Assembly: GCA_964520975.1 (NCBI GenBank)
Contig: CAZFPA010000018.1
Coordinates: 1 to 33,607, forward strand
Reading direction: 5' to 3'
DNA length: 33,607 nucleotides
Source: CAZFPA01 sp964520975
GTDB lineage: Bacteria; Bacillota; Negativicutes; Selenomonadales; Selenomonadaceae
Both the position numbers and the translations under genes were made by a program. The stretch's first letter is position 1; the number at the start of each line of letters is the position of its first letter. This document shows positions 13,550-20,258 of this stretch, one piece after another. The notes under the pieces were generated by a model. The model saw only the letters and a program-made list of their open reading frames with translations. It made no database searches and was not told the origin of the DNA.

Positions 13550-15100
13550 ATGGATGAACATGTATTAGCCGGCTATCGGAAGATTTTTGACTATACACCA
13601 GTTGCCTTTGCTATTTTGCAGCTGGTGCGGCAGCCCGGTGGTGATATACAGGATTTCAAGGTGCTGTATCTCAATGAGGCCTGCGGCAAGCTGCTGCAGC
13701 AGGCACCGGAGAAGGTTGCCGGACATGAGTTTCTGGCGACGTTTCCCGATGCGCCTGCTTCTCTGCTGCATCTGGTGCGTTGGGCGGCTGCGGATGGGGA
13801 AAAATCCGTGCGTCGGGTATATAATGCGAAGCTTGCGCGCTATATCCATATCGAATGCTATCCGCTCGAACCGGATATCTGCTGCAGCATTCAGCTTGAT
13901 GTGACAGAGGAGATCCGGCGCCGCCAGGAGCTGGAGGAGTTCAAGGAATCCTATGATGCGGTCATTGCGTCTTCGGGGCTGCGTTATTGGGAATATGATC
14001 TGCGACATGATCGTGCGATTCAGAGTGAGGCCTCCCAGCGGGAGCTTGGAATCCCCAAATATATGGAGAACTATCCGCAGTCCTGGCTGGATACGAATAT
14101 TTTGCTGCCGGAATACTGGGCGGATTACCTCGAGGTCCATAAAAAGCTCAAGAACGGTCTGAAGACGGTGACGTTTGAGGCGGAAATATGGCCGCCAGAC
14201 GCGGAAACACCCCAATGGGAAAAGGTCATTTATTGTACGATTTTCGATGCGCTGGGGGAACCGCTGAAGGCGATTGGTACGGCTATCGATATTACGGAGC
14301 AGAAGAATCTTGAGGCCGCCTTTCGGGATTTCCAGCAGGATCAGCGGCTGCTGGCCGCCTCGCGCCTGGATGCCTACAAGGTGAATGTAACGAACGATAC
14401 CATCCTGTCGATTAAGCAGGGCAGCATTGTACTGGACGATGCAAAGCAGCGGCTGTCCATGACAGAGTTCTTTCACCAGGTGAGTCAGCGGATTCGTGAT
14501 CCGGAGGAAAAAGCGGCGTATACCGTCTGCTATCATCGGGAACGGCTGCTGGCAGACTATGCCAAGGGACGGAAAAGTGTAAGCTTTATGGGCTGGTATG
14601 AAGGAAGTGAGGACTGCAGGCAGTATCTGAAGATGAGCCTGCAGCTCATGCAGCACCCGGTGACGCGGGATATCATCGGCATCATCTGCACGGATGATCT
14701 CACGGAGCAAAAGCGTAATGAGGAGGCCATGGCATGTGCGATGCACAGTGTTTTCGAACTGGTGCTGCGCATCGATGCCCGGACGGGAGCCTTTGTGATC
14801 TGTCAGCGGGCACAGCAGATGCAGCTGCCTGCTGGCCTGAGCCAGAGCTTTGAGGCGGCTGCCAAGCAGGTATTGCGTGCTTCCATTCCTGACGATGAGG
14901 AATATGGGCGCCGGGTGCAGGAACTGCAGCTTTGGAATATCATCCGGAAGCTGAATGCCACGGGAAATTTTGTTGTTTATTACAATAGCCTGGAAGCGGG
15001 CAGCCTGCACCGGAAGAAGCTGCAGTTTTCCTACATGGATAAAGAGAATATGCAGATCTGTATGGCCTGTACGGATGTTACGGGCTCGGCGGAGAAGTGA
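13550..15100 (+). CDS. PAS-only sensory protein without an output domain
   Basis: The 516-residue product appears to contain three or four PAS-like domains (about 10-120, 145-265, 285-400 and 415-515). Three end in the usual DVTE, DITEQK or DLTEQK boundary, and the chain stops at CTDVTGSAEK, exactly where a GGDEF, kinase or HD-GYP domain would begin. There is no membrane segment. AGGGAG (13532-13537) and a closer GTGGGA precede ATG 13550; an in-frame start at 13499 lies inside the previous gene and is rejected. It could modulate the HD-GYP protein encoded just upstream, or be a shortened diguanylate cyclase. Either is inference. A strong hairpin follows immediately. Confidence 0.82.
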   Translation: MDEHVLAGYRKIFDYTPVAFAILQLVRQPGGDIQDFKVLYLNEACGKLLQQAPEKVAGHEFLATFPDAPASLLHLVRWAAADGEKSVRRVYNAKLARYIHIECYPLEPDICCSIQLDVTEEIRRRQELEEFKESYDAVIASSGLRYWEYDLRHDRAIQSEASQRELGIPKYMENYPQSWLDTNILLPEYWADYLEVHKKLKNGLKTVTFEAEIWPPDAETPQWEKVIYCTIFDALGEPLKAIGTAIDITEQKNLEAAFRDFQQDQRLLAASRLDAYKVNVTNDTILSIKQGSIVLDDAKQRLSMTEFFHQVSQRIRDPEEKAAYTVCYHRERLLADYAKGRKSVSFMGWYEGSEDCRQYLKMSLQLMQHPVTRDIIGIICTDDLTEQKRNEEAMACAMHSVFELVLRIDARTGAFVICQRAQQMQLPAGLSQSFEAAAKQVLRASIPDDEEYGRRVQELQLWNIIRKLNATGNFVVYYNSLEAGSLHRKKLQFSYMDKENMQICMACTDVTGSAEK

Positions 15101-15133
15101 GAACATGCAGGCGCGAGCCTGCATGTTCTATTG
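15101..15133 (+). terminator. Perfect 12-bp hairpin after the PAS protein
   Basis: GAACATGCAGGC (15101-15112) pairs fully with 15117-15128 around GCGA, directly after the stop codon. The T-run is poor (TATTGTT), so termination may be incomplete. Confidence 0.7.
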
Positions 15134-15189
15134 TTGCGGGGAACTGCAGGCGGCAGCACGGAGGGCAATAACGGGGCGAAGCCCGTTCC

Positions 15190-15219
15190 TTGCGAAATCC
15201 TTCGGATCCGCGTTATAAT
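15190..15219 (+). promoter_or_regulatory. Promoter of the EamA transporter gene
   Basis: TTGCGA (15190-15195) and TATAAT (15214-15219), 18 bp apart. Flanking bases (AATCCT after the -35, GCG before and GAGA after the -10) are shared with the promoter at 3521-3550. Confidence 0.7.
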
Positions 15220-15249
15220 AGAGACTATCTCTGACGGGGAAGTGATTGT

Positions 15250-16143
15250 TTGCGTTTACGTGGAAATCTGTTTTTGATGACGGCTGCATTTATCTGGGGG
15301 ACGACGTTTGTCGCTCAGCAGGTCGGCATGGATGCGCTGGGGCCATTTTCGTATGCGGCGGCGCGCTATGTACTGGGATTTTTGGCCGTGCTGGTGATCT
15401 GGCGTGGCTTTCGGGGGCAGCGTCAGGCTGCGCGGCGGGCCGGAACCTATCGGAGCGGCTGGCGGGCCGGCATCGGTGCGGGCTGCATCATGTTTGTGGC
15501 TTCCTCGCTGCAGCAGGTAGCCATGCAGTATACGACGGCGGGTAAAACCTCGTTTATTACCTGTCTGTATATTATATTTGTGCCGCTGTTCGCGGTATTG
15601 CTGAAAAAGAAAATCCGGCCGGAGAATTGGCTGGGGGCGGTTCTGGCCCTTACGGGACTGTATTTCCTCTGTGTGAAGGAGACTCTTGCACTGAGTTACG
15701 GGGACACGCTGGTCTTTATCAGCGCCTTTTTCTGGACCTTCCATATTCTGTTCATCGACCGCTATGCGGCGATGGTGGATGGCATTGAGATGTCAGCAAT
15801 GCAGATTGCCGTCTGTGCCATCGGCAGTTCTCTTGTAGCGGCCGGCTGGGAGCATTTCACCTGGAGCGGAGCCTGGCAGGCGGCTTTTCCTATCTTTTAC
15901 GCGGGCGTGATGTCGGCAGGCGTGGCCTTTACACTGCAGATCATTGGACAGAAATACGCGGAACCTTCGCATGCGGCGGTCATCATGAGCCTGGAGGCCG
16001 TGTTCGGAGCGCTCGCGAGCTGGCTGCTGCTGCATGAGGTCATGCAGCCCATGGAGATCTTTGGCTGTCTGCTCATGATAGCCGGTATGGTTGTTACACA
16101 GATTGGCGGGCGCTTGTTCCGAAAGACAGAGCAGAAGGCCTGA
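15250..16143 (+). CDS. EamA/DMT family transporter
   Basis: The 297-residue protein has about ten hydrophobic helices in two EamA repeats, as in the drug/metabolite transporter superfamily of inner-membrane exporters and permeases. The family opening AAFIWGTTFVAQQVGM is present, and the second repeat ends with EAVFGALASWLLLHE, also typical. The start is TTG 15250, with GGGGAAG (15236-15242) at 7 bases and no ATG nearby until several residues into the first helix. It has its own promoter. The substrate cannot be told; amino acids or metabolites are usual for the family. Confidence 0.9.
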   Translation: MRLRGNLFLMTAAFIWGTTFVAQQVGMDALGPFSYAAARYVLGFLAVLVIWRGFRGQRQAARRAGTYRSGWRAGIGAGCIMFVASSLQQVAMQYTTAGKTSFITCLYIIFVPLFAVLLKKKIRPENWLGAVLALTGLYFLCVKETLALSYGDTLVFISAFFWTFHILFIDRYAAMVDGIEMSAMQIAVCAIGSSLVAAGWEHFTWSGAWQAAFPIFYAGVMSAGVAFTLQIIGQKYAEPSHAAVIMSLEAVFGALASWLLLHEVMQPMEIFGCLLMIAGMVVTQIGGRLFRKTEQKA

Positions 16144-16187
16144 TTTTCTATCCATGTAATCTTGAGATGGAAATCTGTTCTTTTTCA

Positions 16188-16216
16188 TTGCATTTCCTGT
16201 TAAGAAAGCGTATAAT
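16188..16216 (+). promoter_or_regulatory. Promoter of the small-ORF unit
   Basis: TTGCAT (16188-16193) and a perfect TATAAT (16211-16216) at the ideal 17-bp spacing. Transcription should start near 16223. Confidence 0.72.
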
Positions 16217-16269
16217 AACAATGATATTATGAGCTCGTGTTGAGAAGCGACGAAAAGGAAGTGTTTGGC

Positions 16270-16335
16270 TTGAAGCTCGATGGGATCAAGATTCTTCTTA
16301 TATGCTTGTCGGTGATGTTTTTTACCGCCATGTGA
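16270..16335 (+). CDS. Predicted 21-residue hydrophobic small protein
   Basis: A TTG-initiated frame encodes MKLDGIKILLICLSVMFFTA plus a final M and then TGA. A charged start followed by about 14 hydrophobic residues suggests a single membrane helix. AAAAGGAA (16253-16260) lies about 10 bases before the TTG; the in-frame GTG 16261 abuts that site and would give 24 residues. The frame sits between a consensus promoter and a strong terminator, in a transcript of about 175 bases that holds no other gene. I recognise no family. The transcript could instead be a non-coding regulatory RNA. Confidence 0.5.
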   Translation: MKLDGIKILLICLSVMFFTAM

Positions 16336-16362
16336 GTAAAAATGTATGGGACAGCGGACTAT

Positions 16363-16398
16363 GACAGGATCAGCAGGAACTGATTCTGTCTTTTTTTT
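16363..16398 (+). terminator. Terminator of the small-ORF unit
   Basis: An 11-bp stem (16363-16373 / 16380-16390, one G-T pair, loop CAGGAA) is followed by eight T at 16391-16398. Confidence 0.92.
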
Positions 16399-16446
16399 GC
16401 ATTTTATGCCATTTCGGGAAGGAATGTCGTAAATTAAAGCGAAATA

Positions 16447-16454
16447 TATAAAAT
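16447..16454 (+). promoter_or_regulatory. Possible -10 region of the FtsZ-like gene
   Basis: TATAAAAT (16447-16454) offers two overlapping -10 hexamers. No convincing -35 is visible. A promoter is expected here because a terminator lies just upstream. Confidence 0.3.
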
Positions 16455-16495
16455 GTATGTAAGCCTGAAAAGGACAGGAAGGGAGCAAGGCTTCT

Positions 16496-17629
16496 ATGGC
16501 AGAAAAGGATCCGGCTATAAAGAACGCCATCGTGACGATCAAGATCATCGGTGTTGGCGGCGGCGGCAACAGTGTTTTGCTGCGTATGGCGAAAAATAAG
16601 GTTTTGGATATAGATCTCATTGCGGTGAATACAGATGCAAAGCAGCTGGCTATTATGCAGCAGGCGGGGGTTATCCCGCTGCAGATCGGGGAAAGCCTCA
16701 CCAAGGGACGGGGCACGGGCGGCAGCCTGGAGCTTGGCGAGAGCGCGGCACACGCGGATGAGGAAAAAATACGCAATGCGATGAAGGGGGCGGATCTCGT
16801 TTTCGTAACCGCCGGCATGGGCGGCGGGGCCGGTACAGGAGCTGCACCGGTCGTAGCGAAGATCGCCAGGGAACTTGGCATCCTGACGATCGGTGTCGTA
16901 ACGGTTCCTTTTTCCTTTGAAGGAGCGCGCAAGAAACGGCTGGCAAATGAAGGCATCGTGAAGATGCAGGCCAATATGGATGCGCTCATCGCGGTGCACA
17001 ACGATAATCTCATGAAGCTGCCGGAAAATCGTCGTATGTCCCTGGTGCAGGCGTTTGAGGCGGCCGATGAGATCCTGCGGCAGGCGATCCGCTGCATTGC
17101 GGAGATGATCCTGACGACGGGCGTCATCAATGTCGATTTTGCTGATGTCACCTCTATTTTCCGTCAGAGTGAGAGCAGCGACGCGCTGCTGGGTATTGGT
17201 GAGTGCAGTGAAGGCGCTGTGCGGGCTGTACAGCTGGCTGTGGAAAGCCCGCTCGTCGATAAGTCCCTGGAGGGAGCCCGCGGCATCATACTCAATATCA
17301 GCGGCGATGAAACGCTGAGCCTGTATGAGGTCAATGAGGCAACCAAGTATATTTATGAACACACGCATCCCGAAGTGAATATCATCTTGGGAACGGTTAT
17401 TGATACGTCACTGGGTGAGCGCGTGCGGGCAACCATCATTGCGACGGACTTCGTGGATGGGGTGGTCATCAAAGCCCCGCGGCCGCAGGAACCCGCGGCA
17501 AAGGTGGCCGAATTTTCCCTGGATACGCCGGAATTCATGAACAGCCGCGAGGCGGAGGTTCCGAAATTCAAGCTGTCCGGAGATTTGAATATGCCATCCT
17601 TCCATCGGCGGGAGGATGAAAAGAAGTGA
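16496..17629 (+). CDS. Divergent FtsZ-family tubulin GTPase outside the dcw cluster
   Basis: The 377-residue protein is a bacterial tubulin: a GTP-binding N-domain and an activation C-domain. Visible motifs are GVGGGGNS (19-26; most FtsZ have NN), the tubulin signature as GGGAGTG (109-115; usually GGGTGTG), VPFSFEG (137-143), and the T7 synergy loop NVDFADVT (212-219), which keeps the catalytic Asp. The C-terminal tail GDLNMPSFHRRE resembles the FtsA-binding peptide, after a short linker. Neighbours are not the ftsA/mur genes that normally surround ftsZ, so this is probably a second FtsZ. GGAAGGGAG (16477-16485) lies 10 bases before ATG 16496. If the genome has no other ftsZ, it would be the division protein itself. 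Confidence 0.88.
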   Translation: MAEKDPAIKNAIVTIKIIGVGGGGNSVLLRMAKNKVLDIDLIAVNTDAKQLAIMQQAGVIPLQIGESLTKGRGTGGSLELGESAAHADEEKIRNAMKGADLVFVTAGMGGGAGTGAAPVVAKIARELGILTIGVVTVPFSFEGARKKRLANEGIVKMQANMDALIAVHNDNLMKLPENRRMSLVQAFEAADEILRQAIRCIAEMILTTGVINVDFADVTSIFRQSESSDALLGIGECSEGAVRAVQLAVESPLVDKSLEGARGIILNISGDETLSLYEVNEATKYIYEHTHPEVNIILGTVIDTSLGERVRATIIATDFVDGVVIKAPRPQEPAAKVAEFSLDTPEFMNSREAEVPKFKLSGDLNMPSFHRREDEKK

Positions 17630-17635
17630 AACCGT

Positions 17636-17680
17636 GCCGCAGTAAATTATATGAATAGTTTGCTGCGGCCTTTTCTTTTG
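17636..17680 (+). terminator. Terminator of the FtsZ-like gene
   Basis: GCCGCAGTAAA (17636-17646) pairs with 17659-17669 (one G-T pair) and is followed by TTTTCTTTT. Confidence 0.88.
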
Positions 17681-17703
17681 TTATACTAAATTCGTATAGA
17701 ATA

Positions 17704-17744
17704 CATGAATTACCCGGGTAGGTTACTTGTCTGAAGTCTCATCT
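17704..17744 (+). repeat. Copy 1 of a roughly 41-bp intergenic repeat
   Basis: This segment aligns with 33567-33607 over 41 positions with about 29 identities. The core TTACTTGTCTGAA is identical in both, and both end in CATCT. It lies in the spacer before tcdA. Its TTGTCT (17728-17733) stands 16 bp from TATTTT (17750-17755), so part of it could be a promoter. Confidence 0.6.
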
Positions 17745-17813
17745 GCAGGTATTTTTCCCTGGTCGTTTCGTGTACGCTGTGCTGGCAGGAAATAAGAATA
17801 AGGGAATGATACT

Positions 17814-18566
17814 ATGTTAGGAAGATTTTCGCGTACGGAGCTGCTGTTGGGGGAAGAGGCCCTGCGGAAGCTGGCTGGCAGCTGTGTCGCTGTATTCGGC
17901 GTCGGCGGCGTCGGTTCTTTTGTCGCTGAAGGGCTGGCCCGCAGTGGTGTCGGTCATCTGGTGCTCATCGATAACGATACCATCTGCGAAACGAATATCA
18001 ATCGGCAGCTGCATGCGCTGACGAGTACTGTGGGCCGCCGGAAAACCGAGGTTATGCGTGAGCGGATCCTGGATATCAATCCGGAGGCCGTCGTAGACGT
18101 TATCGATGCATTCTATCTGCCGGAGACAGCTGATGCATTCTTTGCCTTTCCGTATGATTATATCGTCGATGCCATCGATACGGTCGCGGGCAAGATCGAT
18201 CTGGTGCTGCAGGCGCAGCGGCGCGGCATTCCAATCATCAGCAGTATGGGGGCTGGCAACAAGCTGGAGCCGGCCCGTTTCGAGGTAGCGGACATCTATG
18301 CGACGAGTGTCTGCCCGCTAGCCCGCGTGATGCGCCGGGAGCTTCGTCAGCGCGGCGTACCGGCGCTGAAGGTCGTGTATTCGCAGGAAAAACCCATTGC
18401 ACATGAGGGCAATGGCTGTGGGAATGACTGCATCTGTCCGCCTGGCAGCGCCCGCAACTGCGATCAGCGCCGTTCGGTTCCAGGGAGCATTTCCTTCGTG
18501 CCATCGGTAGCGGGTCTGATTGCAGCGGGCGAGGTCATTCGCGATCTCGTGAGAGAAAGCCGGTAG
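17814..18566 (+). CDS. tcdA: tRNA threonylcarbamoyladenosine dehydratase TcdA (ThiF/E1-like)
   Basis: TcdA uses ATP to dehydrate t6A37 of ANN-decoding tRNAs to the cyclic form ct6A. The 250-residue protein has the ThiF/E1 fold: ATP loop GVGGVGS (29-35), the following VLIDNDTICETNINRQ, VDAIDTVAGK, and the family-specific SSMGAGNKLEPARFEVADI and TSVCPLARVMRRELR. The late GNGCGNDCICPPG with several cysteines is a local addition. AAGGGAA (17800-17806) lies 7 bases before ATG 17814. No terminator separates it from the TAXI gene 49 bases downstream, so cotranscription is possible. Confidence 0.93.
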   Translation: MLGRFSRTELLLGEEALRKLAGSCVAVFGVGGVGSFVAEGLARSGVGHLVLIDNDTICETNINRQLHALTSTVGRRKTEVMRERILDINPEAVVDVIDAFYLPETADAFFAFPYDYIVDAIDTVAGKIDLVLQAQRRGIPIISSMGAGNKLEPARFEVADIYATSVCPLARVMRRELRQRGVPALKVVYSQEKPIAHEGNGCGNDCICPPGSARNCDQRRSVPGSISFVPSVAGLIAAGEVIRDLVRESR

Positions 18567-18615
18567 ACGCTCATCCTATACGAAAAATATCTGAGGTGCC
18601 GGAGGAGGCGAGGGT

Positions 18616-19578
18616 GTGAAATTTCATCATTTTGGCAAGGGGAGAGTGCTGGGGGGATTGCTGCTGCTGTTCATCGTGATGGTGGCTGGCTGTGGCAGCC
18701 AGCCGGTGGAAAAGAAGTTCTTGAATATCGCTACCGGCGGTACGGCGGGTATCTATTATCCGCTTGGCGGGGCTATGGCTGAGATCATGAACCATGAGAT
18801 TCCGGGGATGCATGCAAGCGCGCAGAGCACGGGCGCCACAGTGGCCAATATCAATATGTTGAAGGAAGGCTCCGTGGACCTGGCGATTGTGCAGAATGAT
18901 ATAACCTACTACGCGGTGAATGGCACAGAGATGTTCAAGGATAAAAAGGTAGAAAATCTTCGCGGCATCGCCGTGCTTTATCCGGAAACCTGCCAGATCC
19001 TGACGCTCGATGCGAGCGGCATCCGGAGCATTGCGGACCTCAGGGGACACAGGGTAGCAGTCGGTGCTGCCGGCAGCGGTGTGGAAGCGAATGCCCGGCA
19101 GCTTATGGCAGCCTATGGTGTGACCTATAAGGACATTGAGGTGCTGTATCTTTCGTTCGGCGAAGCGGCCAATGCACTCCGGGATGGCAAGGTGGATGCC
19201 GCTTTCCTGACCGCAGGCTATCCGACAGCAGCGGTGCAGGATATCACGTCGCACCATAAGATCCGGCTGCTGCCGATCGACGCGGCTAAGGTCGATGCGC
19301 TCATTGCCAAATATCCGTTCTATACCAGGACGGTGATTCCGGCGGGAACCTATGCCGGCTTTGATGAGGATATCCTGACGGTATCGGTTATGTCCATGCT
19401 CGTGGCCTCGAATAAGGTGGATGAGCAGCTCGGCTATGCTATTGCCAGGGCGCTTTTTTCTCATTTGGACCAGCTGCAGGCTGCCCATCCTGTTGGGCGG
19501 CTCATTACCCGGGAGGGGGCTGTCCAGGGGATGCCCATCGCCATGAATGCCGGCGCGGATAGATATTTCAAGGAATAG
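18616..19578 (+). CDS. TAXI family TRAP transporter solute-binding lipoprotein
   Basis: The 320-residue protein should capture a small organic acid outside the inner membrane and hand it to a TRAP permease. A signal peptide ends in the lipobox VAGC (C26), giving a lipid-anchored protein. The mature part begins with IATGGTAGIYYPLGGAMAEI, the TAXI hallmark, and keeps the two-lobed layout. The start is GTG 18616, with GGAGGAGG (18601-18608) 7 bases upstream. A DUF1850 gene follows, the usual companion, but the expected fused TRAP permease gene does not. TAXI proteins with known ligands bind glutamate or dicarboxylates; the ligand here is unknown. Confidence 0.93.
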   Translation: MKFHHFGKGRVLGGLLLLFIVMVAGCGSQPVEKKFLNIATGGTAGIYYPLGGAMAEIMNHEIPGMHASAQSTGATVANINMLKEGSVDLAIVQNDITYYAVNGTEMFKDKKVENLRGIAVLYPETCQILTLDASGIRSIADLRGHRVAVGAAGSGVEANARQLMAAYGVTYKDIEVLYLSFGEAANALRDGKVDAAFLTAGYPTAAVQDITSHHKIRLLPIDAAKVDALIAKYPFYTRTVIPAGTYAGFDEDILTVSVMSMLVASNKVDEQLGYAIARALFSHLDQLQAAHPVGRLITREGAVQGMPIAMNAGADRYFKE

Positions 19579-19590
19579 GGCTTCCGGGGA

Positions 19591-19625
19591 AAGGTGGAGA
19601 GCGGGCCGGGGCCCGCTGTTGTCTC
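19591..19625 (+). promoter_or_regulatory. Ribosome site separated from its start codon by a hairpin
   Basis: AAGGTGGAG (19591-19599) lies 26 bases before ATG 19626, too far for normal initiation. Between them AGCGGG (19600-19605) pairs with CCCGCT (19612-19617); with the hairpin folded, the effective gap is about 8 bases. No other ribosome site precedes the ATG. Confidence 0.5.
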
Positions 19626-20132
19626 ATGAAGAATACGAAGCGGTTTTATTTTGTTTTCGGGCTTTGCTGTCTGCTGTTGTTTTGGTTCTGGCGCTGGCCC
19701 TGTCTGTTTGTGGAAAGTGATGGAGGGCGCATTGCGGTTTTACCGGCGCGGGCCGGCATGCCATTTTCTCTCCATTTTATCCATTCGGTGCAAAAGACAC
19801 CCGTGGAAGAAAACCTGCAAATCAATGCTGCCATCAACGGGTTCGATCTGCTATCAACAAGGTACCAGTCCTTTGGGGTGGGCCTGCCGTTTCTGGGCAG
19901 TGAGGGAGATTTTCGTCAGCAGGGCGACTATTTCGTGCTGGGCAGCATGGATCGGCATTTTTCTTCGCTGCGCCTGCGTACCGGCGTCGGGACGCAGCTG
20001 ACCCTGGAACTGGACGGGCGGCAGTATCCATTGTATGAATGGCTGCCGCCAGGCAGTGAGGTCCGCTTGTATATTGCTCCCTGGTATAGGAGGCTGACGG
20101 GATTTTCCTTTGGCGGGCTTGTTGCGGAATAG
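19626..20132 (+). CDS. DUF1850 domain protein associated with TAXI-TRAP transport
   Basis: The 168-residue protein has an N-terminal hydrophobic anchor or signal (about 8-24) and a DUF1850 domain carrying the signature HSVQKTPVEE (about 58-67). DUF1850 genes are commonly found beside TAXI binding proteins and their TRAP permease; the molecular role is unknown. It lies 47 bases after the TAXI gene. No terminator is evident after it; the next promoter lies at 20174. Confidence 0.88.
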   Translation: MKNTKRFYFVFGLCCLLLFWFWRWPCLFVESDGGRIAVLPARAGMPFSLHFIHSVQKTPVEENLQINAAINGFDLLSTRYQSFGVGLPFLGSEGDFRQQGDYFVLGSMDRHFSSLRLRTGVGTQLTLELDGRQYPLYEWLPPGSEVRLYIAPWYRRLTGFSFGGLVAE

Positions 20133-20173
20133 GTAATAGGCCCGTATTTTTTTGTAAAATTACGATTTGGCTA

Positions 20174-20202
20174 TTGAATAAACTTTATTTTTTGTATATG
20201 AT
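20174..20202 (+). promoter_or_regulatory. Promoter of the PAS-GGDEF-EAL operon
   Basis: TTGAAT (20174-20179) and TATGAT (20197-20202) at 17-bp spacing in an AT-rich spacer. Confidence 0.6.
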
Positions 20203-20258
20203 GAAAGATAAAGCTTATGATTTGAAAAGGCATGGATAAATATATGAGGAGGCGTTTT

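Larger units (their letters stand above)
16144..16495 (+). other. 352-base spacer holding a short independent transcription unit
   Basis: Between the EamA gene and the FtsZ-like gene lie a weak hairpin (16142-16148 / 16169-16175 before TGTTCTTTTT), a consensus promoter, a 21-codon reading frame, a strong terminator, and then an AT-rich stretch (16399-16475) that probably carries the promoter of the FtsZ-like gene. Confidence 0.65.

Noticed and set aside
13565..15124. 519-codon open frame on the minus strand
   Set aside because: Antisense shadow of the PAS-only gene; the sense strand has three PAS-type domain ends and a ribosome site.
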